DNA from: Spirochaetaceae bacterium
GTDB taxonomy: Bacteria; Spirochaetota; Spirochaetia; DSM-27196; SKKC01
Direction: 5' to 3'
DNA length: 36,522 bases
Assembly (NCBI GenBank): GCA_007694005.1
Contig: RECN01000107.1
Span: forward strand, 1-36,522
The first letter of the stretch is position 1. Every line of letters begins with the position of its first letter. The notes under the pieces were generated by a model, which did not search any database, had not been told where the DNA came from, and saw nothing but the letters and a program-made list of their open reading frames with translations. Shown piece after piece: positions 1-8,688 of the stretch. A program made the translations under genes and the position numbers.

Positions 1-3000
1 AGCTCCAGGCAGGCCTGGGTGCCGTGGCCTTCTTCGCTTTCAAGCCAGACACGGCCACCGAGGCGTTCGGCGAGTTCGCGGCAGAGGGTAAGCCCGAGGC
101 CGCTTCCCCGTTCTCCAGCGGTGCCCTCGGTTCGGAAGACTTCGTCGATCATGAAAATGCGTTTCAGTTCGTGTGCGGGAATGCCTTTCCCGGTGTCGTG
201 TATCTCGATCCGTGCAACGGAGTGGCCATCCCGGTCGACTTCGGTGCAGCCGACGGTGACCGATCCGTCCACGGGGGTGAACTTTATGGCGTTGTTCAGG
301 AGGTTCTCAATTATTGTTCGTACCCTGTGTATATCGCTGTATACCTGAAGCTCTTCGGTACAGGAGAGCCCGATGTCGATGTTCTTTGCGTGCGCGGCCA
401 CCTGGTAGGCCTCGATCACAGACCGAATGAGGGCATCAACCGGTATCTCCTGGGTGTCGAGCGCGATCTGGTTCCGTTGCAGCCTGGACCACTCGAGCAG
501 ATTCTCGAGCATGCTGCCGAGTCCGCGCGAGGTCTGAAGCAGAGCCTCATGGATTTCCGTCAGCTCGTCCGGGCTGAAGTCTTCGGGATTACTGACAATG
601 CGTTCCATGAGCCGGTTCATGCCGGTGATCGGCCCGCGCAGATCGTGGGAGAGGATGGAAAAGAAACGATCCTTGGTCGCGTTCGATTCTTCGAGGGCGG
701 TGACGGCCTGGCTGAGTTCGACGGTGCGCTCGTCGACCTGGATCTGCAGGCGTCGGGCGCGTCGTCGCAGCGAGCGTTCACGCAGATACAGCACCATGAG
801 TACGCCCCCGAACGATAGTAGCAGCGTAAAGGCGTAGAACCACCGGGTCTGCCAGAAAGGCGGAACGATGGTGATGCGTAGCCGAGCCGGCTCGAGGGCC
901 GCGATACCGCGTGAGTTCCGCCCGGTGACTTCAAACACGTACTCTCCGGGGGCAAGGTTGGTGAAGGTTGCTCGTTGAGAGCCGTCACAGGGTATCCAGT
1001 CATCGGAGAATCCAAGCAGACGATACTGAAAACAGTTCCGCTCGGGACTAATAAAGTCCAGCGCGGAGAAGCTCACGGTGATCACGTTCTGTGTATGATC
1101 GAAGGTGAGATGCTCTATGTGATGCGGGGCGAGATCCGTGTCGACCGGTTCGTTCAAAACCAGAATATCCGTAATCTGTATCATCGGCGGGCTGCCGGTT
1201 CCCGAACGTAGACCCGCGGGAATGCGTACGATTTCCTGGAACGCCCCGAAGAGCGTGTCTCCGTTCGATAGGCGGATGCCCCCCGAGCTGAACTCGCGGG
1301 TGCCAAGACCGTCGCGTTCGTCGACCACGTCAATTCTGCCTGTGTCAACGTCGAAAATGTTGATGCCGTTCATGGTCGCGATCACGAGAGTGCCGTCCTC
1401 GCCTTCGGTAATCGCGCGCACCAGATTGCTGCTCAAGCCGTCTTCCATGGTCACGTGTGTGAAGCTGTCGGAGTCACTATGGTACTGCATTATACCGCCG
1501 CTGCGTGTTGCAAACCAGAGCCGCCCTGCGCTGTCTTCAAAGGCGTGTACCATGCTGTTGTCGCTGATGCCAACGGGATCGGCCGGGTCGTAGAGGTACT
1601 GCCTGAAGGTCCCGGTCTCGGGCTGATAGCGGTTCAGACCGACGTTGGTGCCAACCCATACCGAGCCGTCCGCGTCCTCGTATATCGTGTAGATCAGGTT
1701 GTTCGTGAGTGAGTCATCAGCGTCTTCATCAGCCTCATATCTGAAGATGCGTCCGTCCGGCATGCGACGGTAGACTCCGGCGTCGTAGGTACCAATCCAG
1801 AGCGATCCGTCGGTCGCGCTGAGCAGCGCGTATACGATGGGACCGGGGCCTGCATCCGGTACGAGCGTGTCCCAGAGCCGTTCTACCTCAAGGGTTTCCG
1901 GATCAAGCAGGTCCACGCCGCCGTTTGTCGCAAGCAGCAGCTCGTCGCCATGCCGCACGATTGCTGTGACGTGATCGTTGCTCAGAGATGCCGTGTCCTC
2001 CGGATCGTGACGGATGGCAGTCAGCTGTCCGGTCTGCGGATCGCGAACGTGCAGGCCCTGCTGCTGTACGCCAATGAACAGGCGTCCGGTTTCCGTCTCC
2101 TTAAACAGCGTATTTACCTTGCCAGCGGGAAGGCGCGAATCGGCGGGAAGATTGTGGTGTACGTAGCGAAAGTCCTGTCGTTGCGGGTCAAGCCTGCTGA
2201 CACCGTTTCCGTTGGTCCCGATCCAGACGACACCCGAGCGGTCCTCGAACAGCGAGTAGACCACGTCGTGGGCGAGGCTGTATGGATCATCCCCATTGGT
2301 GCGGTAGACGCTATAGCGGTCGGCGACCGGGTCGATTATCACCAGGCCGCCGCCCCAGGTGGCGACGTAGACCCGACCGTCTGAACTCACGAGGAGCTGG
2401 TAGATGCGGTTGTCCGGTAAGTGGTAGGAGCGGTCTACGCTGCCGTCGGGTCCGATGCGCTGTGCGCCTCCGTCCCAGGTTCCAACCCAAAGCCTGCCCT
2501 CCGGGTCCTCGTCGATTGCCATGACAAAGGGCGAGAGAAGATCTTCACTGCGGGTTTCGAAATGCACCTCACCGTCAGCTGTCTCAAGCACCCGCGAGAG
2601 ACCTCCGAGTGACCCTACCCAGAGCGTACCGTCTGATCCGCGTTGCAGTGCCCGGACAGTATGATGAGGCATGGCATGAGGATCATCCTCATCCGGCATG
2701 AAGCGTGTAATGTCCCGTTGCTGTTCGTCATCGATGCGGTTCAGCCCGTTCAGCGTAGCCGCCCAGACAGTCCCGTTTGCATCGGTCGCGACAGCCGTGA
2801 CAATGTCATTGCTGAGCGATCGGGAATTACCTGCTTCCCGCGCGAATACACGAAACTCGTTTGTCGCAGTATTCAGCTGGTTCAGCCCGCCATAGGTCCC
2901 GACCCAGAGTATATCGCCACCGTCATAGTGCAGGGTCTGCACGAGGTGATGGGAGAGCTGGTTGTCTGCAAAGGGCTGGTTGGTGAACAGCAGCATCCGA

Positions 3001-3239
3001 CGTCCGTCGAAGCGCTGAAGACCGGCCTGCGTGCCGAACCAGAGAAAGCCGCTGTCATCCTGCAGGATGGAAGAAACCGAGGCGTTGACCAGACCATCAC
3101 CCTGGCTCAGATGATCAAAGATAACAGGATGGCCAGCCTGCACCGGGCTTTGTGCGAAGGCGCCCGCGACCGAGCTGAAGAGCAGGGTAAGAAGCAGAAA
3201 GGACCATGAAATTGCTATATTAGACCTTTTAGCGATCAC
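1..3239 (-). CDS. Propeller-type sensor histidine kinase, 3' end cut by window edge
   Basis: Membrane sensor kinase; about 1,079 codons are visible and the frame is still open at base 1. It begins at GTG 3239, the only start codon between an in-frame TAG and a clear signal peptide ending near AGAFAQ. Next comes a long periplasmic region with repeated reg_prop signatures such as LWFGTQAGLQRFDG, ILWVGTYGGLNQ and RLWVGTWDG, then a Y_Y_Y domain (YRLLGFSDDWI, NLAPGEYVFEV) and one membrane helix near base 840. The cytoplasmic part has a coiled linker, a HisKA box SHDLRGPITGM with His865, N box ENLLNNAIKFT, G1 box DTGKGIP and G2 box GSGLGLTLC. This is the hybrid-sensor layout often used to sense polysaccharide breakdown products. 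Whether a receiver or AraC domain follows lies outside the window. There is no Shine-Dalgarno before the GTG. Confidence 0.93.
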   Translation of the reverse strand, partial: MIAKRSNIAISWSFLLLTLLFSSVAGAFAQSPVQAGHPVIFDHLSQGDGLVNASVSSILQDDSGFLWFGTQAGLQRFDGRRMLLFTNQPFADNQLSHHLVQTLHYDGGDILWVGTYGGLNQLNTATNEFRVFAREAGNSRSLSNDIVTAVATDANGTVWAATLNGLNRIDDEQQRDITRFMPDEDDPHAMPHHTVRALQRGSDGTLWVGSLGGLSRVLETADGEVHFETRSEDLLSPFVMAIDEDPEGRLWVGTWDGGAQRIGPDGSVDRSYHLPDNRIYQLLVSSDGRVYVATWGGGLVIIDPVADRYSVYRTNGDDPYSLAHDVVYSLFEDRSGVVWIGTNGNGVSRLDPQRQDFRYVHHNLPADSRLPAGKVNTLFKETETGRLFIGVQQQGLHVRDPQTGQLTAIRHDPEDTASLSNDHVTAIVRHGDELLLATNGGVDLLDPETLEVERLWDTLVPDAGPGPIVYALLSATDGSLWIGTYDAGVYRRMPDGRIFRYEADEDADDSLTNNLIYTIYEDADGSVWVGTNVGLNRYQPETGTFRQYLYDPADPVGISDNSMVHAFEDSAGRLWFATRSGGIMQYHSDSDSFTHVTMEDGLSSNLVRAITEGEDGTLVIATMNGINIFDVDTGRIDVVDERDGLGTREFSSGGIRLSNGDTLFGAFQEIVRIPAGLRSGTGSPPMIQITDILVLNEPVDTDLAPHHIEHLTFDHTQNVITVSFSALDFISPERNCFQYRLLGFSDDWIPCDGSQRATFTNLAPGEYVFEVTGRNSRGIAALEPARLRITIVPPFWQTRWFYAFTLLLSFGGVLMVLYLRERSLRRRARRLQIQVDERTVELSQAVTALEESNATKDRFFSILSHDLRGPITGMNRLMERIVSNPEDFSPDELTEIHEALLQTSRGLGSMLENLLEWSRLQRNQIALDTQEIPVDALIRSVIEAYQVAAHAKNIDIGLSCTEELQVYSDIHRVRTIIENLLNNAIKFTPVDGSVTVGCTEVDRDGHSVARIEIHDTGKGIPAHELKRIFMIDEVFRTEGTAGERGSGLGLTLCRELAERLGGRVWLESEEGHGTQACLE

Positions 3240-3247
3240 GGTCTAAT
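3219..3247. repeat. 8-bp perfect inverted repeat around the kinase start codon
   Basis: ATTAGACC at 3219-3226 and its exact complement GGTCTAAT at 3240-3247 are separated by 13 bases that contain the GTG start codon. It overlaps the predicted transcription start, so it could be a repressor site or a small hairpin hiding the start. No matching site was recognised elsewhere in the window. Confidence 0.5.
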
Positions 3248-3248
3248 C

Positions 3249-3277
3249 AGTATAGTGGCTCCGCTTCGGGCTGTCTA
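3249..3277 (-). promoter_or_regulatory. Predicted promoter of the sensor kinase gene
   Basis: On the minus strand a TAGACA box (3277-3272) is followed after 17 bases by TATACT (3254-3249). Transcription would start near 3243-3241, only 2-4 bases before the GTG start at 3239, which implies an essentially leaderless mRNA. This is prediction from spacing and similarity to consensus only. Confidence 0.55.
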
Positions 3278-3294
3278 TACGCGTCCAGAGGGGG

Positions 3295-4317
3295 TCAGAT
3301 CAGAACCTCAGTTCCTTTTTCTGCCGACGCGTATATGGCGTGAAGCAGTTCAATAGAGCGGCGTCCTTCGGTTCCGTCGACCGGCCCCGGTTTGTCGGAT
3401 GTCAGGCTCTGAATCACCGCATCAAGATAGCGACCGTGCCCGAAGCCGTAGACGTTTTTTGGCGCTTCGCCGAGCGAGGCCATCAACTGAGCCTCTTCGT
3501 CCGGCTCGCTGTCTGTAAAGCGCCAGTGTTTGAGTTCATTGACCGCGATTCCTGAGATCTCGACTGTTCCCCGTTCGCCGAGGATTGAGAGTGAACCTTC
3601 GAGGTCATCGGGGCGGCAGGCGGTGGTGGCTTCTATGACTCCGGTCGCACCTGAGGCAAACTTCACGATTGCGACCGCTGTGTCTTCTGCTTCTATATCT
3701 ACGAGATAGCGTTCGGTACGCGCGAAGACCGATACCGGTTCACCGAGCATCCACAGAAGCAGGTCAAGATGATGAATGGCCTGGTTGCTCAACACCCCAC
3801 CGTCGAGGCGTTTTGTACCGCGCCAGTCGGCGAGGTCGTAGTAGGCCTGATCGCGCATCCACCGGACGCGGACCGTTCCCATGAGAATGCGCCCGAAACG
3901 GCCGGCCTCCATCGCTTCCCGAAGCCGGACGACGGGGCGGTTATAGCGATTCTGCTTGACGACGAAGAGCTTGACACCGGATCGCTGAGCGGAGGCGATC
4001 ATGCGGTCGGCGTCCGCCGGGTCGAGCGCCATGGGTTTCTCTACGATGACGTGGCGGCCGAAGTGTTCCATGACGTCTATCGCCTGCTCCGGGTGCAGTC
4101 CGCTCGGTGTGAGAATGGAGACCACCTCAATTTCCGGGTGCGCCGCAAGCATCTTACGGTAGTCGGTGTAGGCGGTGCAGCCGGTTTGTCTGGAGACCGA
4201 CTGTGCTTTTTCGTCGTCGATGTCGGCGCACGCGATGAGGCTCGCGCTGTCGTGTTCGGCTATTGCCCTGAGGTGTTCCGGGGCTATGCGCCCGCACCCG
4301 ATAATTCCAAATCGCAT
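3295..4317 (-). CDS. Gfo/Idh/MocA family NAD(P)-dependent oxidoreductase
   Basis: A 340-residue cytosolic sugar or cyclitol dehydrogenase-like enzyme. The N-terminal Rossmann fold opens with FGIIGCGRIAPEH (nucleotide-binding GxGxxA-type loop), followed by the family motif VIVEKPMALDP near residue 92, where the Lys is the usual catalytic or binding residue. The C-terminal half has the typical substrate domain with GGVLSNQAIHHLDLLLWMLGEP; the second His of HH-x-D is the usual proton relay. Length fits the family. The substrate cannot be read from sequence; members act on inositols, UDP-sugars, 1,5-anhydro sugars and others. It is divergent from arsC (80-base gap) and lies 55 bases upstream of the sensor kinase gene on the same strand, but that kinase has its own predicted promoter. 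The start is the ATG beginning MRFGIIG. Confidence 0.9.
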   Translation of the reverse strand: MRFGIIGCGRIAPEHLRAIAEHDSASLIACADIDDEKAQSVSRQTGCTAYTDYRKMLAAHPEIEVVSILTPSGLHPEQAIDVMEHFGRHVIVEKPMALDPADADRMIASAQRSGVKLFVVKQNRYNRPVVRLREAMEAGRFGRILMGTVRVRWMRDQAYYDLADWRGTKRLDGGVLSNQAIHHLDLLLWMLGEPVSVFARTERYLVDIEAEDTAVAIVKFASGATGVIEATTACRPDDLEGSLSILGERGTVEISGIAVNELKHWRFTDSEPDEEAQLMASLGEAPKNVYGFGHGRYLDAVIQSLTSDKPGPVDGTEGRRSIELLHAIYASAEKGTEVLI

Positions 4318-4361
4318 ATCGGGAGCGTATCAGACCCGGGCAGGTCGTACCAGCTACTCGC

Positions 4362-4399
4362 TTGCTTTGACGCATGATATGCGCTATAGTGCATATCAT
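4362..4399 (+). promoter_or_regulatory. arsC promoter with near-perfect 26-bp operator over the start codon
   Basis: TTGCTT (4362-4367), 17 bases, TATAGT (4385-4390). The -10 box lies in the centre of a palindrome at 4374-4399 with perfect 9-bp arms ATGATATGC and GCATATCAT; only one symmetric pair of the 26 bases mismatches. The right arm runs into the arsC ATG at 4398. A dimeric repressor (ArsR/SmtB-like sites look similar) bound here would cover both the promoter and the start codon. No arsR gene is in the window. Predicted transcription start is 4396-4398, so the mRNA would be leaderless. Confidence 0.65.
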
Positions 4400-4841
4400 G
4401 AAAACCAGAATACTGACCGTGTGTATACACAACAGCGCCCGAAGCCAGATGGCCGAAGAGCTGCTTCGAAAGGAACTCGGTGAAACGGCTGAAGTCGTGA
4501 GCGCCGGCATTGAACCAGGATCAGTGAATCCGGCGGTCGTCGAGCTTCTGAAAGAAGACGGAATCGACATTCAGGGCAAAGCGACGAAAAGTGTGTTTGA
4601 TCTGCAGGCCGCGGGCGAGGCTTTCGACTACGTCATTGCGGTCTGTGATCCCGAGGCGTCCGAAAAGTGCCCGATCTTTCCGGCCGAAAAGAAACGCCTG
4701 CACTGGCCCTTTCCTGATCCTTCAAAAGCGACCGGGACAATGGACGAGAAACTAGCCTACATTCGGCCGATCCGGGATCAGATACACGAAAAGGTCAGCG
4801 AGTTCTGTGCAGAGCTTCGTTCAGGAGCGGCGCCGGATTGA
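4398..4841 (+). CDS. arsC: Arsenate reductase, thioredoxin-coupled (low-MW phosphatase fold)
   Basis: Reduces arsenate to arsenite in the cytosol, using three cysteines and thioredoxin. The 147-residue product begins MKTRILTVCIHNSARSQMAE, giving the CX5R anion-binding loop (Cys9 to Arg15), and carries Cys83 and Cys91 in the VCDPEASEKCP segment, matching the Cys triad of the Staphylococcus-type ArsC. The DP of the HWPFPDPS segment is the usual general-acid loop. An in-frame ATG 24 bases upstream is rejected because it would add residues absent from the family, and it lies inside the operator. No arsenite pump or arsR is adjacent, so the gene stands alone. It converges with the receiver gene, leaving 18 bases between stops. 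Confidence 0.93.
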   Translation: MKTRILTVCIHNSARSQMAEELLRKELGETAEVVSAGIEPGSVNPAVVELLKEDGIDIQGKATKSVFDLQAAGEAFDYVIAVCDPEASEKCPIFPAEKKRLHWPFPDPSKATGTMDEKLAYIRPIRDQIHEKVSEFCAELRSGAAPD

Positions 4842-4859
4842 TCGCAGCATCGAGGCTCG

Positions 4860-5231
4860 TCAGCATCCGGCGATCCGCGATCCTTCGGGGTCGAGCACTT
4901 CGCTGAGCGCCTCTATGGTAGCGGGCTTACAGAGGAAAGCGTCCATACCCGCCTGCATCGCGGTGTCGTAGATGTCGGCGTCGTTGTCACCGCTGAGTCC
5001 GACGATGCGGTGTCCACCGCCGTAGGTTTTCCGTATTCGTCGCGTCAGCTCGTCGCCGTTCATGTCGCCGAGATAAAAGTCTACCAGTATCGCGTGGTAG
5101 GTTTCGCGCTCCAGCGCTTCGAGGGCCGAGGCAGCGGACCCGACTCCGTGTGCTTCAACACCGACGTTGCGAAGAAGACTCATCGTCAGAACGCGATTAA
5201 TCGCAAGATCGTCTACAACCAGTACACGCAT
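4860..5231 (-). CDS. Stand-alone response-regulator receiver domain
   Basis: A 123-residue single-domain CheY-like protein with no output domain. Acidic pocket Asp7/Asp8, phospho-acceptor Asp51 (ILVDFYLGDMNGDE), Ser80 in the Thr/Ser position and Lys102 (LCKPAT) are all present, so it should be phosphorylatable. It probably relays phosphate from a hybrid kinase or acts by protein contact. It is transcribed divergently from the LuxR-type regulator at 5381, with 149 bases between them, so the two may share a signalling pathway. No strong Shine-Dalgarno directly precedes the ATG; the closest is AAAGG about ten bases upstream. Confidence 0.9.
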   Translation of the reverse strand: MRVLVVDDLAINRVLTMSLLRNVGVEAHGVGSAASALEALERETYHAILVDFYLGDMNGDELTRRIRKTYGGGHRIVGLSGDNDADIYDTAMQAGMDAFLCKPATIEALSEVLDPEGSRIAGC

Positions 5232-5346
5232 AACACAAAAACCCTTTCTCCCGGTACTAAACCATTTCTATGCCCATGAAGCCATATGTATTTTTCTCAA
5301 ATAGCTACGTTTTTTCCCAAGTTCGTTGCCAGGGGCGAGTAGGGTA

Positions 5347-5374
5347 TTGTGTTATTGGCGTAATTACTCATAAT
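5347..5374 (+). promoter_or_regulatory. Predicted promoter of the LuxR-type response regulator
   Basis: TTGTGT (5347-5352), 16 bases, CATAAT (5369-5374). Only six bases separate the -10 box from the ATG at 5381, and there is no Shine-Dalgarno, so a leaderless transcript is predicted. Confidence 0.5.
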
Positions 5375-5380
5375 AGATTT

Positions 5381-6016
5381 ATGAATCAGGTCGTGCGCGT
5401 ATTTCTCGTCGAGGATCATCCCCTGACTTCAGCAGGGATCAGAACCGTATTGACGCGGGCCCGCGAGTGCACGATCGCCGCGGCGGTCGCCTCGCACGCG
5501 CAGGCCGTCGAAGCCCTTCCTCACACCCAGGCGGACATCGCGCTGCTCGACATCAGTCTACCGGATCGAAGCGGACTCGAGCTCATTGAGCCCTGTATCG
5601 AACAGGGTTTGTCCGTCGTCATGTTGAGCATGCATCACGAGATTTCGCTTCTCTCTGAGGCCTTTCGCCGCGGTGCACGCGCCTACGTCTCCAAGCACTC
5701 TGCTCCACAGACGGTCATCCGTGCGATGCACTACGCCTTGCGCGGACAGCGTTACGTATGCGGAATGGCCGCCGGGGTCCTGCTCGACGCTGAAAAGCGC
5801 GGCCCCCACGCGAAAGGGTACCCGCAGCTGACCCGTCGTGAGGCTGAAGTCGCTGTGTGCATCGCATCCGGCAGGTCGACGACAGAGATCGCCGGACTCC
5901 TCTATGTGAGTACCAAGACCGTTGACTCCCACAGGCTCAGCATTTTCCGTAAACTCAAGGTCTCATCTGCTCTTCAGCTCGCCCGCTACACCGTCGCGGC
6001 ACAGATTGCCGGATAA
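5381..6016 (+). CDS. NarL/LuxR-family response regulator
   Basis: A 211-residue DNA-binding regulator. The receiver domain (about residues 5-120) has Glu11/Asp12, phospho-acceptor Asp57 (IALLDISLPDRSG), Ser83 and Lys105 (YVSKHS). The C-terminal LuxR helix-turn-helix (about 145-205) reads LTRREAEVAVCIASGRSTTEIAGLLYVSTKTVDSHRLSIFRKL, given here in two overlapping parts: LTRREAEVAVCIASG and KTVDSHRLSIFRKL. The start is placed at the ATG before NQVVRVFLVEDH, because the open frame upstream encodes no receiver sequence. The partner kinase is unknown; the sensor at 1-3239 and the single receiver at 4860 are candidates. Confidence 0.92.
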   Translation: MNQVVRVFLVEDHPLTSAGIRTVLTRARECTIAAAVASHAQAVEALPHTQADIALLDISLPDRSGLELIEPCIEQGLSVVMLSMHHEISLLSEAFRRGARAYVSKHSAPQTVIRAMHYALRGQRYVCGMAAGVLLDAEKRGPHAKGYPQLTRREAEVAVCIASGRSTTEIAGLLYVSTKTVDSHRLSIFRKLKVSSALQLARYTVAAQIAG

Positions 6017-6023
6017 ATCATGT

Positions 6024-6038
6024 AAATGCGTAGCATTT
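6024..6038. other. Small hairpin after the response-regulator gene
   Basis: AAATGC (6024-6029), loop GTA, GCATTT (6033-6038). The stem is short and AT-rich, followed by TGCGCG rather than a T-run, so a weak terminator or a protein site are both possible. Confidence 0.3.
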
Positions 6039-6091
6039 TGCGCGTTTGACGTATGCCGGTATTTTCGTGCTGATTGTATCTTTCAGGAAAA

Positions 6092-6757
6092 GTGAAAGGC
6101 TCACCGGGAAACAATCAAATCACAGTACTATTGCATCTGCGCGATCAGAAAACGACTGAAGGCGTCCTGCAATCACTCGTCGCGTGTGGTATCGACGCAC
6201 GACCTCACGACGCAGACATTAACCCTGACGATAGCGGTGTACACATACACGATACTGATTCCGATCTTTCGAGTCCAGATCACGCTCCTCCTCCCGTTGC
6301 CCGGCTTCTTCTCTATACACACTTGAATTCGGTTCTCTTCGAGCGGGCTGTGGCGAACGGATACCGCGGCTTTCTCGATCTTGCAGACGTTCCTGACCGC
6401 ATCTGTGAAGCCGTGTCTCTGCTTGCCTCCGGCCAGGCCTTCCTCGACCAGGGCGCTCTTGATCTGCTGCTTGCGCGTAATGGTTCTGTCGGACTGACGA
6501 CTCCGAACTACGATCATGCTGCGCTCGATACCCTGACTCCGCGCGAGCGGGAGGTCTTTGAGGCACTCGTACGGGGTATGTCTATCCGGGAGATAGGGGT
6601 CAAACTTGCGATCAGCGAACGCACCGTCGAGGTCCACCGGCGTCGCATTCTCGAACGTCTTGGGCTTTCAAACGTCGTGCAGCTCTTCCACCTGGCATTC
6701 AAGGCGGGTGTTGTGACCCAGGAAGAACTGATAGACGAATTCTCCGCTCGCAGCTGA
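6092..6757 (+). CDS. LuxR-type transcription factor with degenerate receiver
   Basis: About 221 residues. The C-terminal third is a clear LuxR helix-turn-helix (LTPREREVFEALVRG, ISERTVEVHRRRILERLGL), so it should bind DNA. The N-terminal part keeps receiver-like features, such as VLLHLRD near the start and a GYRGFLDLADVPDRICEAVSLLASGQAFLD segment equivalent to the end of a receiver, but it lacks a recognisable acidic pocket, phospho-Asp context and the conserved Lys. It is probably a pseudo-receiver controlled without phosphorylation. The start is uncertain: GTG 6092 has AGGA three bases away, whereas TTG 6074 would add six residues and has no ribosome site. It lies 75 bases after the preceding regulator on the same strand and may be co-transcribed. 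Confidence 0.82.
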   Translation: MKGSPGNNQITVLLHLRDQKTTEGVLQSLVACGIDARPHDADINPDDSGVHIHDTDSDLSSPDHAPPPVARLLLYTHLNSVLFERAVANGYRGFLDLADVPDRICEAVSLLASGQAFLDQGALDLLLARNGSVGLTTPNYDHAALDTLTPREREVFEALVRGMSIREIGVKLAISERTVEVHRRRILERLGLSNVVQLFHLAFKAGVVTQEELIDEFSARS

Positions 6758-6786
6758 ATCCGGACACTCCGATCACTCATTACAGT

Positions 6787-6815
6787 TTGACCTCGACTCG
6801 ACTCCGGTATAGCCT
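6787..6815 (+). promoter_or_regulatory. Possible fucI promoter
   Basis: TTGACC (6787-6792) followed by TATAGC (6808-6813, spacing 15) or TAGCCT (6810-6815, spacing 17). The -35 is good, the -10 is weak. The leader then carries a strong AAGGAG (6848-6853) ahead of the fucI ATG. Confidence 0.35.
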
Positions 6816-6862
6816 GAAGGCTCCAACTCTGCATCATGCAAAAATAGAAGGAGCTATACATA

Positions 6863-8686
6863 ATGAGTGCGAAGAACGACTTTCCTGTCAGTACCCCGAC
6901 TACCCGCCTGCACGGTGGGCTTCCAAAAGTCGGTATCAGGCCGACCATAGACGGCCGACGCCGCGGCGTCCGTGAAAGCCTTGAAGATCAGACCATGAAA
7001 CTGGCGAAGGCTGCCGCCCGGCTTATAGAAGAGAACGTCCGTCACGCGAGTGGACAGGCGGTAGAATGCGTCATTGCCGACACCTGCATAGGCGGGGTCG
7101 CCGAAGCTGCAGCCTGCGCCGAAAAGTTCGCGGGTGAAAACGTCGGGTTGACCCTTACGGTTACCCCCTGCTGGTGCTATGGGTCGGAGACCATGGACAT
7201 GACACCGCTTATTCCCAAGGCCGTCTGGGGCTTTAACGGGACCGAGCGCCCCGGCGCCGTGTACCTCGCCGCGGTCCTCGCTGCCCACTCCCAGAAGGGT
7301 GTGCCGGCTTTCGGCATTTACGGCCGCGAAGTACAGGAAGCTGACGACGGCAGCGTGCCGGAGGACGTATCCGAAAAGATCCTGCAGTTTGTGCGCGCGG
7401 GTATTGCCGTTGCGACCATGAAGGGCAAGAGCTACCTGTCCATTGGTGGTGTTTCCATGGGTATAGGTGGCTGTTACGTGACCGAGCCCTTCTACAAGGA
7501 ATACCTCGGCATGCGCAACGAGTACGTCGACATGAGCGAGCTTATCCGGCGCATGCAGGAGAACATCTACGACCCCGAGGAATACGAAAAGGCCCTCGCG
7601 TGGACAAAGAAGTACTGCATTCCGAACACGGGCGAGGAACCGAATCCGCCGGAGAATCAGCGCTCAGCCGGGCAGAAAGAGACCGACTGGGAAACCTCAG
7701 TCAAAATGGCGATCATAACCCGGGACCTCATGGTCGGCAATCCGCGTCTCGCAGAACTCGGCTTCGAAGAAGAAGCGAACGGACACAACGCGCTTGCCGC
7801 CGGTTTTCAGGGACAGCGGCAGTGGACAGACTTCATGCCCAACGGCGACTTCATGGAAGCGATACTGAACTCGTCCTTCGACTGGAACGGGATCAGGCAG
7901 GCCTACATGCTCGCTACCGAGAACGACAACCTGAATGCCATGTCCATGACCTTCGGGCATCTCCTGACGCAGCGAGCGCAGATCTTTGCCGACGTGCGGA
8001 CCTACTGGAGCCCCGAGGCGGTACAGCGGGTTACCGGCAAGGCCTTAAGCGGGCGTGCGGAACACGGTATGATACACCTCATTAACTCCGGGCCCGCGAC
8101 CCTCGACGGAACCGGGCAACAGACGGAAGACGGGAAACCTGCCATGAAGCCGTTCTGGGACGTTACCCCGGAAGAAGCTGAGGCCTGCCTCAAGGCGACA
8201 ACCTGGTATCCCGGAGTGACCGAGTACTTCCGCGGTGGTGGATATTCATCGAGCTACCTGACCAAAGGCGAAATGCCGGTGACCATGTGTCGTCTGAACA
8301 TGATAGACGGCCTCGGGCCCGCCATGCAGATCGCAGAAGGCTGGGCTGTCGACGTAGACCCTGAGATCCACAAGGTTCTCGACGCCCGCACAAACTACAC
8401 CTGGCCAACTACGTGGTTCGTACCGCGCCTGGCCGATAACCCGCGCTTCCGCGACGCGTACACCGTCATGCTCAACTGGGGTTCGAACCACGGTGCGATC
8501 GGCTTTGGCCACTACGGCAAGGACCTGATTACGCTCTGTGCAATGCTCAGGATACCGGTGTACATGCACAACGTGCCTGAGCAGGACGTGTACCGGCCGA
8601 GTTCCTGGACCGCGTTCGGCATGGATCTTGAAGGCGCTGACTTCCGGGCCTGCGCGAACTTTGGCCCGCTGTACAAAGGAAGCTGA
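6863..8686 (+). CDS. fucI: L-fucose isomerase
   Basis: Interconverts L-fucose and L-fuculose, the first step of cytosolic L-fucose breakdown; family members also use D-arabinose. The 607-residue product follows E. coli FucI closely from [20 protein letters not shown] through [13 protein letters not shown] and [15 protein letters not shown] to the end GPLYKG. The Mn-binding residues appear conserved: Glu332 ([13 protein letters not shown]), Asp355 (ATENDNLN) and the His in [12 protein letters not shown]. It is slightly longer than the E. coli protein because of an N-terminal extension. AAGGAG stands nine bases before the ATG. The gene is followed after two bases by fucU. No fuculokinase, aldolase, permease or fucR is visible nearby, so the rest of the pathway must lie elsewhere. 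Confidence 0.97.
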   Translation: MSAKNDFPVSTPTTRLHGGLPKVGIRPTIDGRRRGVRESLEDQTMKLAKAAARLIEENVRHASGQAVECVIADTCIGGVAEAAACAEKFAGENVGLTLTVTPCWCYGSETMDMTPLIPKAVWGFNGTERPGAVYLAAVLAAHSQKGVPAFGIYGREVQEADDGSVPEDVSEKILQFVRAGIAVATMKGKSYLSIGGVSMGIGGCYVTEPFYKEYLGMRNEYVDMSELIRRMQENIYDPEEYEKALAWTKKYCIPNTGEEPNPPENQRSAGQKETDWETSVKMAIITRDLMVGNPRLAELGFEEEANGHNALAAGFQGQRQWTDFMPNGDFMEAILNSSFDWNGIRQAYMLATENDNLNAMSMTFGHLLTQRAQIFADVRTYWSPEAVQRVTGKALSGRAEHGMIHLINSGPATLDGTGQQTEDGKPAMKPFWDVTPEEAEACLKATTWYPGVTEYFRGGGYSSSYLTKGEMPVTMCRLNMIDGLGPAMQIAEGWAVDVDPEIHKVLDARTNYTWPTTWFVPRLADNPRFRDAYTVMLNWGSNHGAIGFGHYGKDLITLCAMLRIPVYMHNVPEQDVYRPSSWTAFGMDLEGADFRACANFGPLYKGS

Positions 8687-8688
8687 AG

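Noticed and set aside
24-818. Long open frame on the plus strand
   Set aside because: It is the antisense shadow of the GC-rich kinase gene, whose minus-strand frame has clear kinase boxes.
4374-4397. Upstream in-frame ATG for arsC
   Set aside because: It lies inside the operator palindrome, has no ribosome site and adds residues not found in the family.
6830-6840. TGCATCATGCA palindrome before fucI as a fucose operator
   Set aside because: Only five-base arms and no second copy or regulator gene; chance is likely.
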